Shown one piece after another: positions 8,002 to 20,000 of a stretch of 21,349 bases of DNA. Made by a program: the position numbers and the translations under genes. This DNA comes from Chloromonas sp. AAM2 (Eukaryota > Chlorophyta > Chlorophyceae > Chlamydomonadales > Chlamydomonadaceae), in contig QAXH01006203.1 of assembly GCA_004335635.1 (NCBI GenBank), positions 978 through 22,326 of the forward strand, read 5' to 3'. Within the stretch, counting starts at the first letter, position 1. Each line of letters starts with the position of its first letter. The notes under the pieces are model-generated. The model saw only the letters and a list, made by a program, of their open reading frames with translations, had not been told where the DNA came from and did no database searches.

Positions 8002-11000
8002 GTCAGTCAGCAGGCTATTCTTAACCACAGGGGTGTACGCTGCTGACAAGGTAGCAAGCGGCTGTGTGCTGTGCCAAGAGTCATAGCGCTTTTATTACCC
8101 ATGGGCGTGCCATGTGTGGAACCCGTGTTGGCCAGCAGCGAAGCTTCGTTGAATGTAAACCCATCTCTCTGCGGTCCTGAGAACATGGCAGAGCCAGGGA
8201 AACCAAATTGTAAGCAGGGTGGATGGCGCACGTGATGAAGGGCGGCAGTCATGGGCAATGCCGCAGGTGAGCACACCATTCCTTTCGCATTTGCCATAAT
8301 ACTTGGAACTATGCAATTGAACTCAGTGCTGGCTGAGGCTTGACGTGCGCCAGTAGAATGGCTTGACTTGAGAGCCAAACAAAGAGCCCAACTCGAGAGC
8401 GTAAGTTGAGGTTGGCTGACACACTCGCCCTGCTTGTGTTGTCCCATTCCGCAGGACACCGCATCCCTATTCGCAGCCCTAGAGGCCGAGGATGATGCCG
8501 CAGCCCCTCAGCACGCAGAGCCAGACGAAGAGAATGGGGCAGTGGAGGCAGCACCAGCGGCAGCGGGGAAGAAGAAGAAGAAGGCAGTCAACTCAGCAGC
8601 ACTGTTTGCTGCCTTGGAAGGGGAGGGAGAGGCACAGGGTGCGTTGGGCTTAATGCAGCTGGGCCAGTGGGACATGCCATGCAATCACCTTGGGTCGGAC
8701 ATGACAATTTGAGCACAACTGCAAGTTAGTTGGAACGCAGGGCTGGCTCTGTCCATGGTACAAGGATGAGACATAACTTCCCTGAGTTAGGTTGGGCTGT
8801 CCTGCCAGGGTTGGGCCGTATTAAAATGCAGAACTGACAGTGGGAGCATTTTTGTTGCCTTGGCTTTAGCTGGTATGGCGTTTTGGTATGGCCACTTGTG
8901 CCATGGCTGTGACCATTTGCAGCAGAGGCGGAAGCAAATGGTGAGCAAGAGGATGCGCCTGCCAAGAAGGACAAGAAGAAGAAGAAGGGCGGCAAGGATG
9001 TGGACAGCCTGTTCGCTGCCCTAGCTGAGGAAACCGCAGGTGCGGCAGGGGAGACTGGGATGGGCGTTATGCTTCACTTGTGTGTGAGTGGACGGAATAC
9101 AACCCATTCCAGCGAGTGGCACACATAGGCGTTACATTTCACTTGTGTGTCAGCAAGGGCATGTCAGGAATAGAACAGGATTGGGCTTCTTTACTGTGGT
9201 GAGGGCTGTGAATTGCCATGCTTGGGGCATGGCAGGGATAGGCGTGGACCGTGCTTGTCTGACGTGTTGGGCGAGCGGAAGACAAGACAGCTCAGCGAGG
9301 GAAGAAGCACAGCATGGCAGTGTAGCTGAGGGCGTGAGTTTGTGGGGTTGAACAGAAACAAGCAATAGCATGAGGCAGTCAAAGCATTAAGGCAGATTGG
9401 CCACACTGGACTGAAGCGCAAAACTGCATGCGCAGCACAAAGAGGGACGGTTGCGTTTTGGTTGCTATCCCTGCTGCAGTGAACTGCAGTTTAATAGCAG
9501 CCTGTAACAGCCATGACCGGACTGTCACCAGGTCCTGCCACACATTTCGCAACCCAAGCAGCCCAAGCAGTGGCATTCCAGTTGTGTGTGGTGGCGTGTG
9601 ATCACCTTCTTGTTTGCAGACACCAATGGCGATGCCGTCGTTGATGAAGTGGCTGAGGAGGCAGAAGCGCCTGCCAAGAAGGACAAGAAGAAGAAGAAGG
9701 GTGGCAAAGATGTGGACAGTCTGTTCGCTGCGCTAGCAGAAGGGGAGGAGCCACCACAACCAGCAGCAGCGCCTGCTCCAGCACCAGCACCAGCAGCAGG
9801 TGAGTCGATGCAAGCAGCGTCATGGATGAACATAACCACCTCACATTTTTAGGGAGAATCTGATTCAGATGACTGGCACAGAAAAAAGACAAGGAGAAGA
9901 CTGACACTCAGCTGTGGCAATGGGGTAACATGCCCATGTGTACAAAGTTGCGCAGCAGGTGCGGTTAGAATCCACCCCAGCCCGTGCTTTTATTGCATGC
10001 CGGGTGATCAAGCGTTTACAGTAGATCTAGTTTAGTTTGATTAGCGTCATCTCAACGGTGGGCAGGCTGTGCAACCAGGATGTAGAGTACATTTTTGACG
10101 CTTACCTCCATCATTGCTTCTGTTCGGTATATCTCTGTTTATGCTTTTCGCATGAGTGGCACTGACGTTCACTGAGCGTGTGTCTGTTCAGCTTCCTCTG
10201 GCGGCAAGAAGGACGTCAAATCCAAGCCCTCGGACGCGGAGCTGGATGCGCTGCTGGCCGAGCTGGACGCGCCCAAGGCAGCGGGACAGGCGGCGACGGG
10301 CAAGAAGAAGAAGAAGGGCAAGGGAGGGAAAGGTGGGCAGACACGCGCCCACTTCAACCGGCAGGCAGGCGCAGATTCTACTGACAAGGATAGGTGCAAG
10401 TTGCAGTGGGGCGACTGTGCAGGCCCCTATATTGTCCTTTCTCATCTCAGCAGCACCAACAGCAGCGACGTCAGTAGCGCTGGCAAAATCTACGGCAGCA
10501 GTCCTTCGGCACTGCCAGTGGCCCTTGCAAGCAGTGGCATAGCATGACTGGCAAAAGCAAATGAAGCAGGCGCAGTACTGACACCTTTTATGTACAAGGC
10601 CAGGAAATGTTATTTTAATGCAACAAGCAGCTAATCTGCCATGCCATGCCATGCTCCCACGCACAGAGGCTGACAAGGAGGAGGATCTAGACGCTCTTCT
10701 GGCAGCCATTGACGGGCCCAAGGCAGCACAGGCCGCTGCCGCTGCTCCAGCCGTCTCGGCTCCCTCAGCGGAGGCAGCGGCTGCAGTGGCCTCAGCAGAA
10801 GAGGCGGCAGACGATGAGGAAGGTGAGGATCTCAAAAGCTACAGCAAGCCGTCAACACACCAGGGGCTTCTGGTGTCACTGCACTGCTCGCTTTTGATTG
10901 CCCTTGGCACCTGCTATCTGCTGGGGGAGCTACCTAGCACTTCTGTCCGTTTCAATCGCAGCGTTACACCTGCTGTCTGACAGCGGGGCCGGCCTAGCAG

Positions 11001-14000
11001 TTCTGTTGAGCTGACAGCATGTGCCTGGCTCCAGATCATTCCTGCAATTTCATACTCTCGTCTGCGCCACATGCATATTCTGAACATGTATCTGCCGCCC
11101 ACTGCGTTTTGTGTCCAGGCGAGGGCGGTGAGGATGTGGAGGCCATGGCGGCGGCGGGCAAGGAGCTCACAGCAGCGCAAAAGAAGAAGCTCAAGAAGAA
11201 GCAGAAGGACAAAGAAAAGAAACTAGCTGCCAAGGTGCGAAAGGGAGGGATCTGGATTGCACAGTCCAGTCACATGCTCTGATCTGGTGCATTTGCATCT
11301 GTGACCTTGCTGACACAATTTAACGCAATGCTTGATGACACGTTGCATTTTATCAACTGTGTTTGATCATTCTTAAACGTGCTGACCTGTTGCAATAAAA
11401 CTCAAGGTGGTTTTATAGCAGAATGTTGCTTGAAGTTGCGATCCCACCAACTGCAAACGTATGTTGTGTGTGCTGCAGGCCGAGGGAGAGGGTGGTGAGG
11501 GCGCGCCTGCCCCAACCAAGGGCGGCAAGCCAGTCAAGGAAAACGCCATGGCCCGCAGGATTCGCGAGGAAATGGAACGCAGGCAAGTGCCGAATGCAAC
11601 TGGTGACGTGGCAGGCCTTCATCAATCACAAGTAAGGGCGCTTAGTTGATTGATTGTCTCATTACTTCACTATCGTAACAACACATGACGGACCAAGCCT
11701 GCGCAGGTGTGCAGTGGCCATAGGTGGTTTCTTTTTCATTAGCGGTGTTCGGCAAATGCCGCCATATGCTTGTGAGCAGCATTGCATGTGTGTGGCCGTG
11801 GCCTTCAACTGCTTGTCCGCGTTGTGTGTGTTTTCAGGCAGCGTCTTGAAGAGGAGGCGAGGGCGGCAGAGGAGGCAGCCCGGGCTGCAGAGGAGGCAGA
11901 ACAGAAACGGATTGAGGAAGAAGAGGCACGCAAGGCAGAGGAGAGACGGCTAAAGAAGGAGAAGGAAAAAGCAAAGTAAGCCGCTTGGTTGGATGAGGGC
12001 CCATGAGGGCTCAAGGGCGTGAGAAATGAGGGGATGGCCGGTGGCAGTCATTCACGTTCACTCAATAGGCAAATGAACGCTGGGTTTATGGTTATGACTA
12101 CAACTTTATGACAGCAACAATAGAAACCTTATTCAAAGCTGTGAGTTTGGGGCAATACCGGCTGTTCAACACCCCAAAGGACATTCCTTGGTTCGTTGCC
12201 ACATAGTTTGTGTATTGTTATTGGTTTGCAGGCGTGAGCAGTTGCGGAAGGAGGGCAAGCTGCTGACGGGCAAGGCCAAGGCGGAGGCGGAGCGACTGGC
12301 GGCCATGCGAGCGCAGATGCTCAAACAGGCAGAGGAAAAGGGTGAGCCAACTGGGTTTAGCAACTACCAGGGAGTTCACTTTCTACATCTTTGTATTTTA
12401 AGAGATTTGTTGCAAATTGTTGTACTGGTCTTCCAATTGAGAACAAACGGGCAGGGCGAGGGGTGGCTGGAGGGGACTGGTGTTCGGCTTGTACCAACGC
12501 ACAACCATGGTTCAAGCATTCCTACTTAGGCATCTACCGAAAGACAAGGAACGAGCAAGGCCGTGGATGAAGTGGTGAGCCAGCACATAGTGGTGCTAGA
12601 CTGGAAGTTGTCCGTACCTGTTCTGGCCTTAGAAACAGGAAGCTGATGTACACTGTCCTGTTCTAGACTCCAAGGCGTTTGCAGTTTTCAGGGAGGTTAC
12701 AGATCGCACGTGCTGATGTACAATGCCCTGCTGGTTCTTCCAGGCCTGGTTATCGAAGGCTCCACCTCCACTGACCTGGACACTGTGTCTGAAGCCCCTG
12801 TGGAGGAAAAGAAGAAGAAAGTGGTTTACACGACCAAGAAGAAGGGAGACCAGAAGAAGACAAAGGAGGAGGAGGCAAAGGCCAAGGTGAGAAACAGAGG
12901 GAGGGAGCGCATAGAATTATGATCAAATTATTATCAAATTATCAACAAAAAACAATATTATAAAATATTACCATGTGATGTTTGATGAGCAGCCCTGTCT
13001 TGCCGGCTTCTGTTAGGGAAGCGACTTGTGTGTTGGCACCTTTGTTGCAAACTACTGGATTTGGCAACACCTGGTTATGTGCCAGCAGTGATGGCACCTT
13101 GTCAGCTGAATGCAAGTTTCCGAGGTGCTGTTCACGTTTGCTGTGTTCCTGACAGGAGGAGGAAGAGGCCCGTGCACGGGAGGCAGAGGAGGCTGCCCGC
13201 AAGGCCAAGCAAGAAGCAGAGGCTGCGGCTGCAGCAGCAGCAGCAACAGCAGAAGCAGCAGCTTCACCTCAAGAAGAAGAGGCGGATGACTGGGAAGCGG
13301 TGAGTGGCTGATAGCCGTAGCCATTTCACAGTTTTCAGAATCACTGGCGCCCAGCACTGCCTGACAGTTTGGGTAGACCAGATTGGGGCACTCGCATGCA
13401 CGAGAATGGGATGGGCGGTGGGGCATACCCTTGAACGTTTGGCATTGACGAGCATTGATATCATCGGAGTCAACATTCTATGTAATGGTGCCGGGCATTG
13501 CCGTCGTCTGGCATAGATTGTGCTCTGGCTTGTGTGTTATGGCGCCTCTTCTCCAACCCTGGTTCCGATCTCCAATGACTTCCTATGAATTGCTGCTTGG
13601 TCACAGGCTGCTGATGACTGGGAGACCCTCGATCTGGAAGCAGTCAAAGCACCTGTCACAGCCGAGGCTGCACCAGCGCCACCTGCTGCCGCAGCTGCTC
13701 CGGCAGCGGCCGCTGCCGAGCCCAAGGCCAAGGCAGCTCCAGCACCAGAACCCGCAGCGCAGGTTAAACAGCAAGCCAAGAAGAAGGAAGTGGAAGAAGA
13801 CGAAGAGGAGGAAGAGGAGGCAAGCGAATCTGGTAAGGCGGTATGCCTTGAAAGTCATGCAAAGGTGGCGGTCTCCTGCTGTGCCCAGTCTGCTCAGGAG
13901 GCCGGTCATGGCATGATCCGCGCAAGTTGCAATGTGATCCATCCCTCAGCATCCCTGCAGTCCATGCAACGAGCGGAATGGTCATCCAACACGCAACACG

Positions 14001-17000
14001 AGAGATCACAATTCAGAATGACATATTGCAGACAGCCCAATCAGCCATACTATCTGCTTGTCACATGACACACGTTCTGCAACACTCCATACCGGCCCAT
14101 CACAATTGATAGGTACCTTGGCTTGCAGGGTCAGAATCTGACGACGAGTCAGGCAGTGGGTCAGACGAAGAATCTGAAGAAGAATCCGATGAGGACGAGT
14201 CCGACAGCGGCTCTGAGTCTGACTCAGAGTCAGAGTCCGAGTCTGAATCCGACTCTGATGAGGATGATGATGACTCGGATGCAGACAGCGATGACAGGCG
14301 AGAGATGCGAATTGAGGCAGCAAGGGTGAGCACGTGAAAGGGTGCTAGTCCAAATCATGGAAGCCACCGTCGAATGTGTGGCACAGTCTGCTCTGGTCAT
14401 GAACAACAAGTCAAAACTACACGGTTATGTGTCTGACCGGTCAGGTCCTGGTGCTTCAACCCACCCTGTGGCCTCCCTGTTCAAAGCACATGATTGTTTT
14501 GGAGTGTTGGCTTCATGCTTTGACGGCATCCATCCGCTCAATATCCAACAGCTTGCTACACTCCATCTCTCCCCGTCCAGGAGCGGCGTCTCAAGCGCAT
14601 GGCAGTTGCTCGTGCCAACGCCAGCAAGGAGGAAATGCGATCACCCATTTGTTGCATCCTGGGTCATGTCGACGTGGGCAAGACAAAGATTCTGGACAAC
14701 ATCCGGAGAACAAACGTGCAGGTAGGTCTTGCTTGCAGGCTTGGGGCGATGTGCTTGTGAGTGAGAGATGTCCTTGTGGCAGGCATGGCGTGCAAGGGAT
14801 GGGGTAGGGCTCAGGTTTGCTGCACACACCCTGATGTGTTGCCCTCAAATCTTGGAGCGTGCGTTTACGCCTCTCACTGATGCGTGTTGCTGCTATGAAC
14901 GCGCTGGTATCCTGGTTTACGTTTGCATCGCTGGCCCCTGACTGATGCTGCATTTAAATCATGTTGTATGGAGTGCCCTCACAATGTTGCGTGGGTTGCC
15001 TTGACCTCATCAGGACGGGGAGGCGGGCGGCATCACGCAGCAGATCGGTGCGACATTCGTGCCCGGGGACGCCATTGAGAAGCGCACAGAGAACCTCAGG
15101 GTCGGCAGGGCCTTCGACATGAAGCTGCCGGGTAGGAGGATCTAGGGTACGAGACGCTGGATAGTGTACGCATTGACAGAAGTTGAGCAGTGTATAGTGT
15201 TCAGTCGCAGAGGCGGTTACAGGCATGTATTAATGATCATCTATCACTGCGTGTGCCTCTGAGCTCATGCACGTAACTCAATTCACAATTCTGTACAACA
15301 GGTCTTTGGGTCAGTATGCGTACCTGTTCAGTTGTGCTGACCTGTCGCAGCTGTGGCGGTCAGCCTTCAAATTTTGCTCGGGTGCACGTGTTCTCGTGTT
15401 AGCACAACCCTGAGACCGGTTCCCTGCCTTGCAGGTCTCCTAGTCATTGACACCCCGGGTCACGAGTCCTTCACCAATCTGCGTGCCCGCGGATCGGGCC
15501 TCTGTGACATTGCCGTGCTGATTGTGGATCTCATGCACGGATTGGAGCAGCAGACCATTGAGAGCATCGGCATGCTCAAAATGCGCAAGACACCCTTCAT
15601 CATTGCACTCAATAAGGTACGTTTGGAAAGCACTTTCAAGCAGTTCATGATTACGTCAATCCCAGTCACATGGCCCAGGTTCTGTCCAGAGTTGTGCTCT
15701 ACCAACGCCAGGCCAGCTCACTATGACAGTAATGTGGCACACTTTGATCATATGACTCAGCCAACATGCACCTCGGGGTTTGCCTGAGCCTGCACTGCCT
15801 ATCATTTGCTCTTGTGGTGCAGTGTGCACATCGCTTGCTCCTGTGCAGGCACAGCTGCCTTGATGTTTGCCTGATGGTGTAGAGCCCACCATACGTTCCC
15901 ATGCAGCGTGCCTAGGCACAGTTATCTGAACCTGGCTGCATGTTGTCCTGCTCAGATCGATCGTCTGTACGGGTGGAAGAGCGTTGCCGATGCTCCCGTC
16001 CGCGACGCCTTCAAGCGCCAGAAGGAGTTTGTCATGACGGAGTTCGAACAGCGCTCGTCACAGGTCTTCCTGCAGCTCAACGAACAGGTACGTAACTCTT
16101 TTACGTCTGAGCATGGCTTGCATGCATTTCATCCGTGCATGTAAGCTGACAGGCTACCATCTACTACTCATGCCTGGCTAGCCTAATCAGGTGTTTCATT
16201 GTTCAGTTCTGTACCTTCTCATGCGTTACAATCCTATCATCGCATGTAAAAGCAACCTGACTGCACCTCTCACAGTGTAACGACATTCCTAATCATCAAG
16301 ATCCGCCTCATTCGCCTCACAGGCTTCAAGCCAGTTCAGTTTGTGCTTGTGATCAACAATGAGCATTCCCCCACGGCATGACAGTGCTTGCCCCTCCTGT
16401 ACGCCCACATTCACACCTACAGGGTTTGAACGTGTCCCTATACTGGAAGAACACGGACCCGCGAAAGTTCGTGAACGTGGTCCCCACCAGCGCCATCACC
16501 GGCGAGGGGATCCCCGACCTGCTGCAGCTCATGGTCAAGCTCACGCAGACCATGATGGGCGACCGGCTCATGTATGTGGATAACACCGAGTGCACGGTGC
16601 TCGAGGTGAGACACATCCGGTCTAGCCGACTGACAAACCTCCTCTAGCAAGGCTTGAGCAGGCTAGACGCAGTAATCACAGTCACCACAGTCAGCTGGCT
16701 ACAGCATCGACATTGTGTGTTGGTTTATCAGCAGCGGAATGGAAGGCCAGCATCATATATGCAAGCTCACAGAACGGCGAAGGGCTCAGTAGCCACAGCC
16801 ACTAGAGCATGATAAATGGGCAGTAGCCTTAGTTAATTTCTGTTAGTTCGTTTGAGGCAGAGCATGGTGTTACGCCAACATCATCCCAAAAAGATGTTTG
16901 CCAGTTCTGGGACAAATTCCATGGACTGCACTGGAACCAGTGTGGCAACAGGGAAACCGTGGCAACAGGGTTCATGCCAGAGTACAGGGTCTCATGCTCA

Positions 17001-20000
17001 GCACATTACCCAGGTGCATGCGGCAAGCTGAAAAAAAAGGAGTAGAGAGCCAGAGCGTGTAACATATGGTTCAGGTGTTTTGGGTGCGGCGGGTCGTCCG
17101 TCACTGGGCTCTCACACCAGCTCCGTGTGTTGATTGTGTCTCCAGGTCAAGAACATGGAGGGCCTGGGCACCACCGTTGACTGTGTGCTGGTCAACGGCA
17201 AGCTCAAGGAGGGCGACAGGATAGTGGTATGCGGCCTGAGCGGGCCCATCGTCACGCGCATCAAGGCACTCAAAACACCGCAGGTGCGCACAAACACACG
17301 TGATGTGGGGTTGTCTTATGTAGTGGAACAGACGATGTCAAGTGCCGTTTTTGCTAATCCTGAGTTTGTCGAACGTATGAAGTGCTCCTGGTGGTGTGTA
17401 TCATGCGTAGGGGTCACAGAAGTTCAGGTCAAGTACATACTAGAAAACGTGATGTTGATCGTGCCATGCATCGAGTGCAACTGATCACGCCGCGCATCGA
17501 GTGCAACTGATCACGCCACGCATCGAGTGCAACTGATCACGTCAGTTGACTGGATCATCGTGTTGTTGCATTATGCACCTGACCTTCACGACGTTTTGCC
17601 TCAACTTCTGCACATCAAACCAAAAATCTCCTTAACTTCCGCACATCAAATCAAAAATTCCAAAGTATGTGACAGCGTATGCTGCTTGAACTGCGCCAGG
17701 ATCAGCTGTAACCGAGTCAAGAGAGACATGTTCATCGCTCTGTGCCATGAGTCACCTCTGCTGCCACTGCATGATTCTGTGCCTCACTTGCCTCTATTCC
17801 CCAGTCGCGCGATCACCACTGTGTGCCGCCTCGGTGTGCCGCCTCGGTGTGCCGCCTCTGTGTGTCGCCTCTGTGTGCCGCCTCTGTGTGCCGCCTCAAT
17901 GTGCCGCCCCTATGTGCCGCCTCTGTGCGCTGCCTCTGTGTGCCGCCTCAATGTGCCGCCTCAATGTGCCGCCTCGGTGTGCCGCCTCGATGTGCCGCCT
18001 CGGTGTGCCGCCGCTGTGTGGCGCCGCGTGTCGCCTGTGCCTGTGCCTGAGCCTGAGCCTGCATTCGTCGCCTCCGCGCCTGTGTGCCAAGTTTACCTGC
18101 CCTGACTGTGATGTACCGTGTGGCCCGCGTGTCCTCCAGGTCCTCAAGGAGATGCGGGTCAAGGGTCAGTTGATGGACCACAAGGAGATCCGGGCGGCCA
18201 TGGGTGTCAAGGTGGTGGCGCCTGGGCTGGAGCACGCAGTGGCGGGCACATCCTTGTATGTGGTGAGTGATTCAGGAAATCCACCATAAGCTGGCAGTGC
18301 AGGCAAGCTGCGGAAGGGTGTTATTGCAACATTGCTTTTGTCAACATCACATGTATGGTGGGTCAAGGGTAGGCCACCAGTGGAATGTTTGCAGGCAGAG
18401 CCATTACATTACATTACCTAGTCTTGTTTCCCAGCAGCCGTGAATATAACATTGTTTTCTGTCCAAAGCTGTACCAGAAAGGGCTGAGGTGGCATGCTGC
18501 TAAGAGTTTTAGTCCTGCCACACTGCTCGTCTCTCTCTGGGTTTGATCAGCCCAGTACGCCATTGTCCATCTGACGCGCCCCCACCACTTGTGAACGTGC
18601 GCTCACCCCTCACTGCCGTGTGCGTGTGCCATCAGGTTGGTCCTGATGACGATGAGGAGGAGCTCAAGGACTCGGTGATGGAGGACATGGCGGACATCTT
18701 CAGCAAGGTTGACAAGGGCGGCGAGGGGGTGTGCGTGCAGGTGAGCCCCAATGGCTGTCAACCAGGAGCTCAAGACGCACCGCGGCCATCAGGCCTTGGC
18801 CATGCGTGAGCTTTGCCATCCATTCATTGCACACATGTAGCATCATCAGTCCCAGGAGGACGACCAGGCCTGTACTTATTGGAAGCTAATTGTACTTGAG
18901 TGAGGACCGGAGGAATGGGGGGTGTTGATCAGTGTGGGGGCAGGAAATACACACATGCTCTCACGAATGAATACGCCATGCAGGGTGAGTACGACGCATA
19001 GCGTACATGCGCACATGCGTAGTTGCATTTTCCTGGTGTTCCTTGTGCAGGCCTCCACCCTTGGATCCCTGGAGGCCCTGTTGACCTTCCTTGCCTCGGA
19101 CGACGTCAACATCCCAGTCTCAGGCATCAACATCGGCGTGGTGCACAAGAAGGATGTGCTGAGGGCGAACGTCATGAACGAAAAACGTCAGTACCTGTAT
19201 AACCGACCTGTCCGTACATCTCTCAGTAACGCGAACACATTCTGATGGGGTTCGGATTGTTCAAATGGCTATCAGGAACAAATGTCATGGCACTGGCAGT
19301 GCTATAACAATGGCATGTGTGGTGTGCGTTGCGCTTGGTAGCGCAGCAGAGAAATCACATAGCTGCTGATTGGTTGCTTGGTAAGGCAGGGTTGCTAGCT
19401 TGCCCGCCTTATCCAAACTAAGCTCCGGGTAGAGTTTCATCGGATGCATGGCTGTGTTTTCTGCTGCGGCGCACAGATTGCAAGAAGTACGCCGTCATCC
19501 TGGCGTTCGATGTCAACATCTCCAAGGAAGCCAGGGAGGTGGCTGAGGAGTTTGGTGTCAAGATCTTCACAGCAGACATCATCTACCACCTCTTCGACCA
19601 GTTCAAGGTAAGCCCAGGCTCAAGGGTACTGCTCTCATGTGCATGTGGATGCTGTACATTGCTGCTGGGAACGGTTGTCTGCTGCATCTGGGGCATGCCA
19701 GCACAGGAAGAGTCGGTGTACTTGAACAGTTATTCAATCTGAGGTAGCAGCTTCTGATAAGCCTATGTTGAAAAGAAGCCAATGCGGTGAGGTGGCTGGG
19801 CTGTTCTGATCTAGTACCTGTGTGGCCTCTTGCAAGGCAGGTGCACTCTGTGTCCTGATAGAGACTGGGACAGTTTGACAGCAGATCTGTGATTAACAGC
19901 TGGCTGGTTGCCATGCTTACTGCCTGCGTGTAGCACTGGTTGTGAGAGTGTGATACTTAGTTCTGCCCCTGGTTTGTTGGTCTGCAGGAGTACGTGAAGC

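Larger units (their letters stand above)
8455..10822 (+). other. eIF5B: eIF5B exons 3-7: six copies of an LFAAL / LDALLAEL motif
   Basis: Exon 3 encodes [13 protein letters not shown] and [14 protein letters not shown]; exons 4 and 5 each encode [13 protein letters not shown]; exon 6 encodes [17 protein letters not shown]; exon 7 encodes [17 protein letters not shown]. Each copy is a short amphipathic helix followed by acidic or Pro residues, and most lie next to a Lys block. Exons 4 to 7 all begin and end in phase 1, so they can be added or lost without shifting the frame. Human eIF5B has a related segment (LDALAAEIEG) near its N-terminus, so the motif is probably ancestral and has been multiplied here. 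Its partner is unknown. Confidence 0.85.
12744..14325 (+). other. eIF5B: eIF5B exons 12-15: linker with Ala-rich, Trp and acidic Ser segments
   Basis: Exon 12 carries [17 protein letters not shown]. Exon 13 has [14 protein letters not shown], an Ala run, and EADDWEA; exon 14 starts [13 protein letters not shown], so a DDWE element occurs twice. Human eIF5B has one DDWEAM. Exon 14 then runs through a Pro/Ala spacer to an acidic block. Exon 15 is mostly Ser, Asp and Glu ([19 protein letters not shown]) and ends MRIEAAR, leading into the basic stretch before the G domain. Such Ser-acidic runs are typical casein kinase 2 targets; that is inference. Confidence 0.88.
17146..18262 (+). other. eIF5B: eIF5B exons 21-22: domain II
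   Basis: Exon 21 encodes [20 protein letters not shown] and [20 protein letters not shown]. Exon 22 encodes [19 protein letters not shown] and [14 protein letters not shown]. This is the EF-Tu-like beta barrel following the G domain. The 856-base intron between the two exons is the longest in the gene and is full of tandem repeats, yet the coding join [12 protein letters not shown] matches the family with nothing missing. Confidence 0.93.

Noticed and set aside
9525..9839. Minus-strand frames opposite eIF5B exons 4-7 with Phe, Ser and Ala runs
   Set aside because: They are antisense shadows of Lys codon (AAG) and Ala runs; they have no splice structure or family match.
10449..10540. A possible extra eIF5B exon after TCTCAG (Ala/Thr/Ser-rich)
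   Set aside because: The acceptor phase would fit, but no good donor follows before the frame loses character, and exons 6 and 7 already join in phase without it.
16942..16970. Direct repeat GTGGCAACAGGG twice in eIF5B intron 20
   Set aside because: Two 12-base copies 17 bases apart in GT-rich intron sequence are not enough to claim an element.
17896..18235. Minus-strand frames over the same repeat (His/Arg/Gly-rich)
   Set aside because: Same cause: repeat-driven openness on the opposite strand of an intron.
17747..18289. Open frames giving a Cys/Arg/Pro-rich repeat protein ([13 protein letters not shown] type)
   Set aside because: They are translations of the 13-bp intronic minisatellite; the unit is not a multiple of three, so all frames stay open, and the array lies between two well-placed eIF5B exons.
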